From Caldifarciminota bacterium (GTDB lineage Bacteria > Hydrothermota > Hydrothermia > LBFQ01 > DSFT01): a DNA stretch of 19,592 nt. The notes beneath the pieces are model-generated. The model did no database searches. It saw nothing but the letters and a program-made list of their open reading frames with translations, and was not told where the DNA came from. The translations under genes were made by a program, and so were the position numbers. The stretch covers positions 1 to 19,592 of the forward strand of contig WGAQ01000091.1 in the NCBI GenBank assembly GCA_015494735.1, read 5' to 3'. Shown in pieces: positions 1-7,983 of the stretch (positions are counted from its first letter, which is position 1; each line of letters begins with the position of its first letter).

Positions 1-73
1 CTCACTTTGAGTATGCAACAATCTGAATTCCAATGGCTTTATGATATGGCGGTCAGGGTTGATGGGTGATGAC

Positions 74-1264
74 TCAGTCTATTCTCCTGAGGGCATCCAC
101 CACCTTCATGCGCACGATTCCCCTCAGGGGTATTATGGAGAATATCACCACCACCAGCATGGCCATTGCGGATATGAGGAGGAAATCCCTGAGGGTCACC
201 TCTATCGGTATTCTGTCTATGAAGTACACATCCGGAGGCAGCCTTATGAGTCCCAGGTCCGACACCACGAATGCTATCGCCAGTCCCAGTATGTCACCTA
301 TCAGGACACCCAGCCCCCCTATGGACACCCCGATGAGGAAGAAGACCCTCATGATGTCCGATGGACTCATCCCCATGGCCCTGAGTATCCCTATCTCGTG
401 CACCTTGTTGCGCACCAGTATCACCAGGGTGGATATGATGTTGAAGGAGGCGACCAGCGTTATGAGGAGCAGGACCAGGAACATGCCCAGTTTCTCCAGC
501 TGGAGGGCGGAGAATAGACTCCTGTTCATCTCTATCCAGGTGGTCACGTACACATTGGGGATTTCCCTCCTGAGGTCGTCTGCCATGGAGGGGGCTTTGG
601 AGGGCCTGTTCAGATAAACCTCCAGACCCTCCACTCCGGAGGTCTTCAGCAACTCCTGAACCCTCTTCAAATCCACCAGGATGAAAGTGTTGTTTATGTC
701 GTATATTCCCGCATCTATGATGCCCTCCACGGGGAGTTTGACAGAGCGGAACTGGGTTCCGAATGGGGTTTCCACCGGAATGGGGGAGAAGATTTCTATG
801 CTGTCCCCCTCCGTCACCTTCAGGGCTGATGCCATCCCCAGGCCCAGAACCGCCCCCTTCTTCACATCCGCACTCCCCATCACCACGTTCTCCCTTATGA
901 AGGAGTAAGGACTGTCCACCCCCTTTATTATGGCCCCATCCATCACATCCCCGTGGCGCACTATGGTCTTCATGGTGATGAAGGGGTGCACCTCCCTGAC
1001 CCCCTTCTTCCTCCTGAGGTAGTCCATCACCTGCTCGTAGTCCTTCATGTAGGGGGAGTAGAGGTCCATTATGGTTATGTGGGGAGTGAATCTCACGAGC
1101 CTGTTCTCCAGTTCCCGGGTGAATCCCGTCATGATTCCCAGGACGATTATGAGGGATGCAACTCCCAGAGCAATGCCCACTATGGAGAAGGTGGATAGGA
1201 AGGAGAGGACTCCCCTTCTGGTGGACCTCAGGAACCGCCTCCAGAGGAGAAAGTACAGATTCAT
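74..1264 (-). CDS. LolC/LolE-family ABC transporter permease
   Basis: Inner-membrane permease of the lipoprotein-releasing (LolCDE) family, which uses ATP to pull lipoproteins out of the inner membrane for delivery to the outer membrane. The 396 residues show the family layout: one N-terminal membrane segment (about 21-44), a large periplasmic domain (about 50-255), then three membrane segments (about 261-284, 306-334 and 359-378). The FtsX-domain coupling motif NKVHEIGILRAMGMS lies at 286-300. The N-terminal pattern LSFLSTFSIVGIALGVASL is typical of LolC/E. Length is normal (about 400). The partner ATPase LolD is not in the window; it could lie beyond the left edge, since this gene ends only 73 bases from it. 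A single LolC/E-like gene would fit a homodimeric (LolF-type) transporter, which is inference. Divergent from the exonuclease gene across 44 bases. Confidence 0.85.
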   Translation of the reverse strand: MNLYFLLWRRFLRSTRRGVLSFLSTFSIVGIALGVASLIIVLGIMTGFTRELENRLVRFTPHITIMDLYSPYMKDYEQVMDYLRRKKGVREVHPFITMKTIVRHGDVMDGAIIKGVDSPYSFIRENVVMGSADVKKGAVLGLGMASALKVTEGDSIEIFSPIPVETPFGTQFRSVKLPVEGIIDAGIYDINNTFILVDLKRVQELLKTSGVEGLEVYLNRPSKAPSMADDLRREIPNVYVTTWIEMNRSLFSALQLEKLGMFLVLLLITLVASFNIISTLVILVRNKVHEIGILRAMGMSPSDIMRVFFLIGVSIGGLGVLIGDILGLAIAFVVSDLGLIRLPPDVYFIDRIPIEVTLRDFLLISAMAMLVVVIFSIIPLRGIVRMKVVDALRRID

Positions 1265-1276
1265 GGTCAGGAGTTA

Positions 1277-1282
1277 AGTTTA
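1277..1282 (-). promoter_or_regulatory. Possible -10 element for the LolC/E permease gene
   Basis: TAAACT on the minus strand, 12 bases before the ATG, inside TGTAAACTTAAC, which resembles the TAWAATTT element seen before other genes here. TTAACT five bases closer would give a 7-base gap. The match is weaker than elsewhere and the choice between the two is open. Confidence 0.3.
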
Positions 1283-1294
1283 CAGTTCCACCTT

Positions 1295-1300
1295 TAAAAT
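1295..1300 (+). promoter_or_regulatory. -10-like TAAAAT before the exonuclease gene
   Basis: TAAAATT sits with only 8 bases between its last T and the ATG at 1309. No Shine-Dalgarno sequence is visible, so transcription would begin at or within a few bases of the start codon. The same arrangement recurs at five other genes in the window. Confidence 0.55.
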
Positions 1301-1308
1301 TCCACCGG

Positions 1309-2091
1309 ATGCTTCCCCGGTGGTTGAAGCGGAAGAGGGAAGATAAGTTCTCCCATTACAGGCGCTTTCTCGTTCTCGACATAGAGACGGTTCCCGACGG
1401 GGAGATGATGGACAGCGTTATGGAGGAGAAGGAGAGGGAGAGATACCGGGAGGGTGAGTTCATCCATCCCGCGTACCACAGGGTGGTTGCCATATCGGTT
1501 ATGAGGGCATCCGGCGGTGATGTGGAGGACTTCTGCTCATGCGCATCCGGAGATGAGTCCGCCCTCCTCATGGCATTCTGGAGGATATTCGCGGATTCTA
1601 TCGATGTGGACGATGAGGGAGGAAACTTTCCTGTCCTCATAACGGTAAATGGCAAGGGGTTCGACATTCCGGTAATACTGCTGCGCTCGCTGAAGCATGC
1701 CCACGACTTCGGCGATAGGGAGAGGAAGGCGGTAATCCACTTCACGGATATGAGTGCCGATAGATTCGATATGTATCATCCCAACTACGGGAGCCCCTTC
1801 ACCCGGTACCACATAGATCTGGCCCGGGATGTGTTCGGGCACAGAGTATCCCTGAGGAAACTGGCATATCTCTCGGGCATCCCCGTGAAGGTGGAGGGGA
1901 AGGGGGAGGAAGTGACCTCTTACTTCCTCGATGAAGACCTGGAGAGGATTGCCCGGTACTGCGCCGAGGATGTGAAGGTGACTGCCCTGGTATTCTCCAG
2001 AATCAACCGATTCCTGTATGGATTCCTGTACGGGGATTTTCCCTCTTTCGGCCGCATCAGGGGAGCGGAACCCCGGCTGGTTATAGAGTGA
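1309..2091 (+). CDS. Predicted 3'-5' exonuclease, PolB exonuclease-like (DEDDy)
   Basis: A 260-residue stand-alone nuclease of the family related to the proofreading domain of family B DNA polymerases (COG3298/PF10108 type). It would remove nucleotides from 3' ends with two metal ions. The DEDDy motifs are all visible: Exo I DIET (D24, E26), Exo II NGKGFDIP near residue 122, and Exo III YCAEDV near residue 223, where Tyr-x3-Asp is the Y-type ending. There is no polymerase domain, so a role in repair or RNA/DNA trimming is inferred, not shown. The frame is open upstream to 1156, but that part overlaps the divergent permease gene antisense. The ATG at 1309 is preferred because TAAAAT lies 8 bases before it and homology begins soon after. 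Convergent with the NamZ gene. Confidence 0.8.
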   Translation: MLPRWLKRKREDKFSHYRRFLVLDIETVPDGEMMDSVMEEKERERYREGEFIHPAYHRVVAISVMRASGGDVEDFCSCASGDESALLMAFWRIFADSIDVDDEGGNFPVLITVNGKGFDIPVILLRSLKHAHDFGDRERKAVIHFTDMSADRFDMYHPNYGSPFTRYHIDLARDVFGHRVSLRKLAYLSGIPVKVEGKGEEVTSYFLDEDLERIARYCAEDVKVTALVFSRINRFLYGFLYGDFPSFGRIRGAEPRLVIE

Positions 2092-2133
2092 GGGGCGAAG
2101 GCACGCCTCGAGGAAGACGCCCGTGGCATGGAA

Positions 2134-2173
2134 ATCGGTGGACCCATTACGGGGACCGGAGAGGCATACCGAT
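2134..2173. other. Imperfect inverted repeat between convergent genes
   Basis: ATCGGT (2134-2139) and ACCGAT (2168-2173) can pair around an interior that includes CCC/GGG. It lies in the 98-base gap between the converging exonuclease and NamZ genes, so it might help end transcription from both sides. No T-run follows on either strand. Nothing else is recognisable in this gap. Confidence 0.2.
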
Positions 2174-2189
2174 GGCCTGCTGAAGATGA

Positions 2190-3248
2190 TCAGACCAGAG
2201 AGTCTATGTGTCTCCTCAACCAGTTGCTCCCCCAGAGGAGGTCTATGGGCATGATTTCTTCCTCGAACTCGTACGGGGGCTCCTTCCATGCGAATTCGTC
2301 CGGATAGAGCTTCTTCACCGTTTCCAGTATCCGGACGGCAGTCTCCACCGGTCTGAATCTCCTCCTGTCCAGGACGTGTATCTGGAATCCCCCTATCACC
2401 TGCCCCGCATACTTGTTGAAGGTGGGCTTGAAGTAGAGGGGTCTCAGAATGGCCCCCTCCACCTCTATCTGCCCGGCCATTTCGAAGGGGTCTATGTAGG
2501 GGGCTCCGAAGATTTCGAAGGGTCTGGTGGTCCCCCTTCCCTCCGAGAGGTTGGTCCCTTCCAGCAGACACATGCCCGGATACACGATTGCTGTATCCAC
2601 GGTGGGCATATTGGGGGAGGGCATCACCCACGGTAAATCCAGTTCGTCGAAATACAGATTCCGGTCCCATCCCTCCAGATGATACACGATTACGTCCAGA
2701 TTCTCCTTCCGGGCCACCTCTTCCAGAATCTCCCCGTAGGTCCTTCCGTGTCTGATGGGAACCGGGTACATCCCCACGAATGAAAGGATGCTGTTGACCG
2801 GTCCCTCCACATCCACTCCGTTTATGGGATTGGGCCTGTCCAGAACGATGACCTTCTTTCCCGCCTCCGCGAATGCCCTCATGACCAGGAGGGCCGTCCA
2901 TACGTAGGTGTAATACCGTGCTCCCACGTCCTGCAGGTCGATTATAACCCCATCCAGGTCCCGTATGTGCTCCTCCTTCGGATACAGGGAGTCCTTCGTC
3001 TTTCCGTACAGGGGAATCACCTCCATATCCCCGAAAGTGTCCTTCAGGACCGCTTCCTGGTCCTGTGCGGTGGCGAAGAATCCATGCTCCGGGGTGAAGA
3101 GCCTCCTTATGTTCAGACCCCGTCCCGCAATCACCTGCACCGAGTACTCGAGATTCCTGGATACAGCAGCAGCGTGGGACAGAACGCCCCACGCATTTCC
3201 CCTGAACTTTTCAGCGTCCTTCAGGAATCTCTCTAAGCCGGTTCTCAC
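2190..3248 (-). CDS. namZ: Exo-beta-N-acetylmuramidase NamZ family (DUF1343, GH171)
   Basis: A 352-residue member of the DUF1343 family, whose Bacillus subtilis member (YbbC/NamZ) removes terminal N-acetylmuramic acid from peptidoglycan fragments. Seen in the sequence: FTPEHGF at 51-57 with the conserved, likely catalytic Glu (E54), DLQDVGARYYTYVW at 104-117, DRPNPING at 137-144, and EGTNLSEGRGTTRPFE at 230-245, all hallmark blocks of the family. Length matches a family core without an export signal, and no signal peptide is visible. The start is GTG, and the upstream frame encodes nothing hydrophobic. It may therefore act in the cytoplasm on recycled muropeptides (inference). The GTG overlaps the TGA of the upstream lipoprotein gene (GTGA), so the two are likely translated together. 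Confidence 0.85.
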   Translation of the reverse strand: MRTGLERFLKDAEKFRGNAWGVLSHAAAVSRNLEYSVQVIAGRGLNIRRLFTPEHGFFATAQDQEAVLKDTFGDMEVIPLYGKTKDSLYPKEEHIRDLDGVIIDLQDVGARYYTYVWTALLVMRAFAEAGKKVIVLDRPNPINGVDVEGPVNSILSFVGMYPVPIRHGRTYGEILEEVARKENLDVIVYHLEGWDRNLYFDELDLPWVMPSPNMPTVDTAIVYPGMCLLEGTNLSEGRGTTRPFEIFGAPYIDPFEMAGQIEVEGAILRPLYFKPTFNKYAGQVIGGFQIHVLDRRRFRPVETAVRILETVKKLYPDEFAWKEPPYEFEEEIMPIDLLWGSNWLRRHIDSLV

Positions 3249-3868
3249 CTTACGCCTATCGTGATTTCCTGATACAGGTCCTTCAGATAGAGGGTGTCGG
3301 TGGGGATGAGGGTGCTGTCCAGACTGATTTGAATCAGTTGATACACGCCTCCCTTCACGAGAGCTCTGTCCATTACGTCCACCGCCTCCTGCGGAAGTCG
3401 ATACTCGTGGGACGTGAGCCTGCCGGGCTGCGTGGTTCCGAATATGAGCTTCTGGCGGAAGGTGGTGTCGGGGTCCTCCAGATTATATCCGGCTGCCTGG
3501 AGTATGTTCTCATACGCGGCGCATGTGGCTGCATCCGCCGTGCACTCGAGGCTGGCATACAGTTTCACGCTGTCCGGGTCCTTTGCCACATAACCGGTAT
3601 CGCTGAACCAGATGGTATAACTGATGGATGAAGTGGCGGAAGAATCCTTCCAGTAGGTCTTCATGTCCCGTATCTCCACTATGTTGGAGGGGACGTCCTC
3701 GAAGGGCAGATACTTTTCCACATACAGAATCACCTTCCCCACCTGGGTACCGTATCCCACCACGGGGGCCTTTGCATTTACCGGGGTTGTTTTCACCGTA
3801 ACTTCCAGCAGACTCTTGCAGCCGAATGCCGCCACGGTGATGCCGATGGCCAGCAATATTCTCCTCAT
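3245..3868 (-). CDS. Putative lipoprotein, unknown function
   Basis: A 207-residue protein that I do not recognise. It starts with a lipoprotein-like signal: two arginines, a hydrophobic stretch (residues 4-15), then AAFGC with the candidate lipidated Cys at 17. The lipobox is loose, since Phe at -2 and Ala at -3 differ from the classical L-A/S-G/A-C. The mature part is rich in Thr, Ser, Asp and Tyr with alternating hydrophobic residues, suggesting a beta-rich domain. Two further cysteines (in ECTADAATCAAYE) could form a disulfide. It overlaps the NamZ gene by 4 bases, so a link to cell-wall turnover is plausible but unproven. A TAAAAT element lies 7 bases before the ATG. Confidence 0.7.
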   Translation of the reverse strand: MRRILLAIGITVAAFGCKSLLEVTVKTTPVNAKAPVVGYGTQVGKVILYVEKYLPFEDVPSNIVEIRDMKTYWKDSSATSSISYTIWFSDTGYVAKDPDSVKLYASLECTADAATCAAYENILQAAGYNLEDPDTTFRQKLIFGTTQPGRLTSHEYRLPQEAVDVMDRALVKGGVYQLIQISLDSTLIPTDTLYLKDLYQEITIGVR

Positions 3869-3875
3869 GGGGAAA

Positions 3876-3881
3876 ATTTTA
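3876..3881 (-). promoter_or_regulatory. -10-like TAAAAT before the lipoprotein gene
   Basis: The minus strand reads TTAAAATTTTCCCCATG, leaving 7 bases between TAAAAT and the ATG at 3868. There is no Shine-Dalgarno, consistent with a leaderless message. Divergent from the talC promoter 113 bases away. Confidence 0.55.
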
Positions 3882-3993
3882 AGTCATTGCTCTACTGAAT
3901 CAACCTGACTTTCGGAAAGCGGGACGGAACGGGTGGAGGCACTCTGCAGGGGTTTTCCCGCCTCCTCTTTCCATTGCACATTCCCTCAAAGTG

Positions 3994-3999
3994 TAAAAT
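3994..3999 (+). promoter_or_regulatory. -10-like TAAAAT before the talC operon
   Basis: GTGTAAAATTT with 6 bases between TAAAAT and the ATG at 4006. The eleven bases GTGTAAAATTT recur exactly before recX (9829-9840). A TTGCAC at 3974-3979 might be a -35, but its 14-base spacing is short. Confidence 0.6.
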
Positions 4000-4005
4000 T
4001 TCGCC

Positions 4006-4662
4006 ATGAAATTCTTCGTGGATACTGCCAGCAGGAAGGAAATCAAGAGGCTCGTGGAATGGGGCATTATAGATGGTGTTACCACCAACCCTTCCCTCCT
4101 GTCCAGAGAGGAGGGCAAACCGGAGGAAATCATCAGGGATATATGCGAAATCGTCGGAGGTCCGGTTTCCGTCGAGGTGGTGGCCACTGATTACGAGAAC
4201 ATGGTGAAGGAGGGCAGGAGGCTTGCATCCCTTCACGAGCATGTGGTCATAAAGATACCCCTGACGGAGGATGGAATAAAGGCAATGAAGACCCTTTCCG
4301 ATGAAGGAATAAGAATCAATGCCACCCTGATATTCAACCCCATCCAGGCCCTGGTTGCCGCCCGTGCCGGAGCCACGTACGTTTCCCCCTTCGTGGGCCG
4401 TCTCGATGACATCGGACACGACGGAATGCAGATTGTGAAGCAGATAGTGGACATCTTCACCATACACGAGATAGAAACGAAGGTGCTTGCCGCCAGCATA
4501 AGGCATCCCCGCCATGTGCTTCTGGCTGCTCTTGCCGGTGCCGACATCGTGACCATACCTCCTGCCGTATTCGATAAGATGATTCGCCATCCGCTGACGG
4601 ATGTGGGACTGGAGAAGTTCCTCTCCGACTGGAAGAAAGCCAGCAAGAGTTTCGATTCATGA
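4006..4662 (+). CDS. talC: Transaldolase, short TalC/MipB type
   Basis: Cytoplasmic pentose-phosphate enzyme that moves a three-carbon dihydroxyacetone unit, interconverting fructose 6-phosphate plus erythrose 4-phosphate with sedoheptulose 7-phosphate plus glyceraldehyde 3-phosphate. The 218 residues match the short (about 215) subfamily. Visible signatures are FFVDTA (3-8), [10 protein letters not shown] (23-32), the Schiff-base lysine in VIKIPLT (K83), [28 protein letters not shown] (split across 105-132) and DDIGHDG. The [18 protein letters not shown] and GRLDDIG blocks fit TalC transaldolases better than E. coli-type fructose-6-phosphate aldolase. First gene of a four-gene operon. Its last codons overlap the ATG of gmhA, whose substrate is the sedoheptulose 7-phosphate it can make. 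Confidence 0.9.
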   Translation: MKFFVDTASRKEIKRLVEWGIIDGVTTNPSLLSREEGKPEEIIRDICEIVGGPVSVEVVATDYENMVKEGRRLASLHEHVVIKIPLTEDGIKAMKTLSDEGIRINATLIFNPIQALVAARAGATYVSPFVGRLDDIGHDGMQIVKQIVDIFTIHEIETKVLAASIRHPRHVLLAALAGADIVTIPPAVFDKMIRHPLTDVGLEKFLSDWKKASKSFDS

Positions 4663-5240
4663 ATCCGGTCGACAGGGTCCGTATAAGGCGCTCCCGCCTT
4701 GTGAAGGCGCTGGAGAACCTCGATGTGGATGCCCTTGGGCGGGCCCTCGATGTGATAAGGGATGCTCTGAACTCCGGAAGAAAGGTTCTGGTGGCGGGAA
4801 ATGGTGGCAGTGCGGGACAGGCATCCCATCTGGCCACGGAGATGGTGGTCAGGTATGCCAGATACAGGAGACCAGCTCCCGCCATAGCCCTCACTGTGGA
4901 CGGTGGGGTCATTACCGCTGCGGCCAACGACTACGACTTCTCCATGGTATTCGCCCGGCAGGTGGAGGCTCTGGGACAGGCGGGGGATGTGTTCGTGGCC
5001 CTTTCCACCTCGGGGCGCTCCGAAAATGTTAACAGGGCTGTGGATTCTGCCAGGAGAAAGGGATTGAAGGTAATCTATCTCACCGGTGAGAGGGGGACCC
5101 CCGTTGAGGAAAAGTGCGATGTGGTGATAAAGGTCCCGTGTGGGGACACTGCGTGCATTCAGGAGGCCCACCTCTTTATAATTCACACCATCTGCGAGGC
5201 CCTCGAAGATGATTGGGAAGAAGAGAAGGAAGAAGATTAA
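4659..5240 (+). CDS. gmhA: Sedoheptulose 7-phosphate isomerase
   Basis: Cytoplasmic SIS-domain isomerase that converts sedoheptulose 7-phosphate to D-glycero-D-manno-heptose 7-phosphate, the first step toward the ADP- or GDP-heptoses used in lipopolysaccharide and other surface glycans. At 193 residues it has the normal length. [15 protein letters not shown] (47-61) carries the phosphate-binding loop, H57 and E61. STSGRSENV follows at 116-124, and [10 protein letters not shown] (167-176) carries Q168 and H176. These four residues sit exactly four positions before the E. coli active-site and metal residues H61, E65, Q172 and H180. The ATG overlaps the talC stop (ATGA). The other heptose genes (hldE, gmhB) are not in the window. 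The acidic tail ([10 protein letters not shown]) is encoded by DNA that also encodes the basic start of the next protein. Confidence 0.9.
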   Translation: MNPVDRVRIRRSRLVKALENLDVDALGRALDVIRDALNSGRKVLVAGNGGSAGQASHLATEMVVRYARYRRPAPAIALTVDGGVITAAANDYDFSMVFARQVEALGQAGDVFVALSTSGRSENVNRAVDSARRKGLKVIYLTGERGTPVEEKCDVVIKVPCGDTACIQEAHLFIIHTICEALEDDWEEEKEED

Positions 5241-5745
5241 GGTTCCGAAGAGGGAGCGCCGCTCCTGGCCGATTATCCAGTCCCTTTCGTCCTTCCTTCG
5301 AAGGGTGAACTGGGTGAGGGTCCTTCAACTGTCGGGTATCGTGCTTCTGCTGGGACTGATATTCGCCTTCACCTATTCGACGGTTAAGTCCATGGAGAGG
5401 CGGCAGATGGAGAAGTGGAAGGAGACCGTATTCCCCACCCTCAGGGTGGAGATATACAATGCCAGCGGATATACGGGACTCGCAAAGAAACTGACCTGGT
5501 ACCTGCGGGACAACGGGGTGGACGTGGTATATTACGGGAATGCGAGCGATAAACTGGACAGGACTGTTATAGTGGACAGGGTGGATTCCTCCATGAAGTA
5601 CGCCCGCATAATGCAGAAGTTTCTTGGTGGAGGGGTGGTGAAGTACGAACCGGATGCCGACAGGCTCACCACTATCACCATCCTCATAGGGAAGGATTTC
5701 TACGACATACTGCCCGAAATCAGGAATTACAGGAAGGTTTTCTGA
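5209..5745 (+). CDS. Membrane-anchored LytR_C-domain protein
   Basis: A 178-residue protein with a strongly basic cytoplasmic start ([18 protein letters not shown]), one membrane segment (about 37-56) and an extracytoplasmic LytR_C-like domain (about 78-163). Typical family features are RVEIYNASGYTGLAKKL (79-95), a GVDVVYYGNAS strand-loop, a conserved TVIVDR, and ILIGKDF near the end. This domain is found behind LytR-CpsA-Psr catalytic domains and alone. Its exact role is unknown, but it is associated with envelope and cell-wall functions. The ATG lies 32 bases inside gmhA, an unusually long overlap, and no better start is visible downstream before the membrane segment. AGGAAGG near its 3' end serves as the ribosome site for hemW. 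Confidence 0.7.
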   Translation: MIGKKRRKKIKVPKRERRSWPIIQSLSSFLRRVNWVRVLQLSGIVLLLGLIFAFTYSTVKSMERRQMEKWKETVFPTLRVEIYNASGYTGLAKKLTWYLRDNGVDVVYYGNASDKLDRTVIVDRVDSSMKYARIMQKFLGGGVVKYEPDADRLTTITILIGKDFYDILPEIRNYRKVF

Positions 5746-5746
5746 G

Positions 5747-6829
5747 GTGAGGGGCCTCTACATACACGTGCCCTTCTGCAGACAGAAGTGCCTCTACTGC
5801 GCATTTTACAGGGTCATACCCGGGAATCGATTCCAGATGGAAACCTATCTCAGGGTCCTGGATATGGAACTGTCCGAAGCGGAGGGTATTCGATTCGACA
5901 CCATATACGTGGGTGGAGGAACTCCCAACATACTGAAGGAGAGACTCCTGGAGATGTTCCTGGATTCGGTGCACCGCCATGTGGAACTGTCGGAAGATTA
6001 CGAGTGGACGGTGGAGATGAATCCGGAGCTGGTGGACCTGGATTCTCTGGAGATGATGAAATCGTGGGGGGTGAACAGGCTCAGCCTCGGGGTCCAGAGC
6101 ATATACGATGAGGAACTCAGGATGTTCGGCAGACTGCACAGGAAGGAGACCGTTCTGAGGAAACTGGAACTCATAAGGAAAGTGGGTTTCGACAATGTCA
6201 GCGTGGATTTGATATTCGGCAGTCCGTGGAAGGGACCGGATATGTGGAGACGGGAACTGGAGGAGGTGGCCTCGTGGGAGGTGGAGCACATATCCACCTA
6301 TCACCTGACCATAGAGGAGGGGACCTCCTTCCATGCGATGGGCATCCGCAATCCCGACGATGAGGTCATGGAAAGGATGTACATCCTGAGGGACGAAGTC
6401 CTGTCCCGGTACGGATTCGAGAGATACGAGATTTCCAACTATGCAAGGAAGGGATTCGAGAGCAGGCACAATCTGATATACTGGATGCATCAGGAGTACA
6501 GGGGGTTCGGGCCCTCTGCCCATTCCTTCGTGAAACCCAATATCCGCTATTCCAATGTCCCGGATCTGGAGAGGTATATCGAGGATTACGAGGGCAACAG
6601 GGATTACGAGTACTTAACCGGGGAGCAGTTGTTGCTGGAGAGGATATTTCTGGGCATAAGGACCCGATGGGGTGTGCACGTGGGGGACATAGACATCTCC
6701 GGTCTGGAGGAATTCGTGGAATTGAAGGACGGAGTAATCAGGCTCACGGACAGGGGGGTTTTGCTCGCCGACAGAATTGCGGTGGAGATATTCCACAGGA
6801 TGATGGGGAGCCATCGCTCCCCCGATTAA
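5747..6829 (+). CDS. hemW: HemW-like radical SAM protein
   Basis: A 360-residue cytoplasmic radical SAM protein of the HemN/HemW family. HemW members bind and insert heme; most are not true coproporphyrinogen oxidases although often annotated as such. Seen: the [4Fe-4S] site C11-x3-C15-x2-C18 in CRQKCLYCAF, GGGTP at 56-60, NRLSLGVQS near 110-118, HNLIYW (HNxxYW, associated with heme binding in HemW) at 241-246, and YRGFGPSAHS at 251-260. The GTG start is 1 base after the upstream stop and has AGGAAGG (5731-5737) at good spacing. Last gene of the talC operon. Its TAA is interlocked with the TAA of the convergent methionine synthase gene (4-base overlap). A HemZ-like role cannot be excluded. 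Confidence 0.82.
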   Translation: MRGLYIHVPFCRQKCLYCAFYRVIPGNRFQMETYLRVLDMELSEAEGIRFDTIYVGGGTPNILKERLLEMFLDSVHRHVELSEDYEWTVEMNPELVDLDSLEMMKSWGVNRLSLGVQSIYDEELRMFGRLHRKETVLRKLELIRKVGFDNVSVDLIFGSPWKGPDMWRRELEEVASWEVEHISTYHLTIEEGTSFHAMGIRNPDDEVMERMYILRDEVLSRYGFERYEISNYARKGFESRHNLIYWMHQEYRGFGPSAHSFVKPNIRYSNVPDLERYIEDYEGNRDYEYLTGEQLLLERIFLGIRTRWGVHVGDIDISGLEEFVELKDGVIRLTDRGVLLADRIAVEIFHRMMGSHRSPD

Positions 6830-7983
6830 AGGCCGATTTCCTTCAGGGCCATATTCCTTCCTTCCACCATATTGTGCAGTTTCTGGAAGGCCACATCCCA
6901 CGTCCTGGTCCTCAATCCGCAATCCGGTGCCACGTACAGACGCTCCGGCTCCTTCACTATATCCAGCGCATACAGTATCCTGTCCCTCACCAGTTCCGGG
7001 GGCTCGATGAAGTCCGTGTGAACATCTATGACGCCCAGACCCACTATGAAGTCGTACTTTGCCAGTTCTTTGAGGATTTCGTAGCCGATTCTCTCCTTCT
7101 CCGTCCTGCCCAGCTCCCTCGAGTCCCTGTTGGCATACTCGAAGTGCATCTCGTGTATGATTCCCTGAAGGCCCTCTATGTGGGGAAACAGAACGCTGTA
7201 ATCGGAGAAGCAGATGTGCATGGCGAAGAAGACCCTGTCCTTCAAATCCCCGACGGATTCAACGGTTCCCCTTACGAAGTCCGGCACCTCGGCCGGTTTC
7301 GTGGTGGCGGCAGGCTCGTCTATCTGGAGTATCCTCGCCCCCTCATCGTAAAGGGCTTTCAGGTTGGGGTATATGACTTCTCTGGCCATGTCCATGATGA
7401 ACTGCCTTCTGGCCTCCCTCCTCTTTTCCAGTCCCCTGCGCGTTCCTATCTCTATGTCCTTCATGTAGTACTCATCGAAGGACCAGTCTACGAGGGTGTA
7501 TGCCCCTGTGAGGGGAATCTTGACCGGCTTCTGCGCAAAGGAGTTTATTCGCCTGAACTCCTCCACGTGATACGGGCGTTTCAGCTTCATGGGACCCACA
7601 AGGGCGGCCTTCCTGTAGTACTTGTTGTCGAAACTGCGCACGTGGCCATAGAACTGGAATCCCTCTATCCGCTTTATGGGATATTCGTACATTTCTACTC
7701 TGTGCTGCTCTCCATCATATACGACATCGAGACCGGCTTTCTCCAGCAACCTAACCGCCATCAGGGAGGAGTAGTGTATGATTCTATCTTTCTCCTCCCT
7801 GGTGAAATTTTTTCTTTTGCTCAGAATACCAAACAGTTCGTCCGTTTCCACACCCAGGAATTCCCCCCACCTGCGGGCCTCCTTTAGGTCCTCATCGGAA
7901 AGGGGGCGCCCCGTTATGGCCTTTACCCTCCAGTTGGGCTTGGCCAGGGAACCGATTTCGTGGGTCAGAAGGGGCTTCCTCAT
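6826..7983 (-). CDS. metE: Methionine synthase, MetE catalytic half (archaeal-type)
   Basis: Cobalamin-independent methionine synthase catalytic domain, 385 residues, transferring a methyl group to homocysteine to form methionine. Zinc ligands corresponding to E. coli H641, C643, E665 and C726 are visible as H256 and C258 (in MHICFSDY), a Glu near 282 (HFEYANR) and C355 (PDCGLRTR). TGAYTLVDWS (159-168) and QIDEPA (220-225) are the other conserved blocks. Classic MetE is one polypeptide of about 750 residues; here the halves are separate genes, as in many archaea. The N-terminal about 100 residues (THEIGSLAKP...) resemble the archaeal form. Start ATG overlaps the stop of the upstream half (ATGA). 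The methyl donor may be a folate, another pterin or a corrinoid protein; the sequence does not decide. Confidence 0.85.
   Translation of the reverse strand: MRKPLLTHEIGSLAKPNWRVKAITGRPLSDEDLKEARRWGEFLGVETDELFGILSKRKNFTREEKDRIIHYSSLMAVRLLEKAGLDVVYDGEQHRVEMYEYPIKRIEGFQFYGHVRSFDNKYYRKAALVGPMKLKRPYHVEEFRRINSFAQKPVKIPLTGAYTLVDWSFDEYYMKDIEIGTRRGLEKRREARRQFIMDMAREVIYPNLKALYDEGARILQIDEPAATTKPAEVPDFVRGTVESVGDLKDRVFFAMHICFSDYSVLFPHIEGLQGIIHEMHFEYANRDSRELGRTEKERIGYEILKELAKYDFIVGLGVIDVHTDFIEPPELVRDRILYALDIVKEPERLYVAPDCGLRTRTWDVAFQKLHNMVEGRNMALKEIGL

Noticed and set aside
1..73. Start of a downstream gene (for example lolD) on the minus strand
   Set aside because: No ATG or ribosome site is visible in the 73 bases; a weak TTG is not enough to call a gene.
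5747..6829. Oxygen-independent coproporphyrinogen III oxidase (HemN)
   Set aside because: The short length and HNxxYW motif fit HemW better than true HemN.
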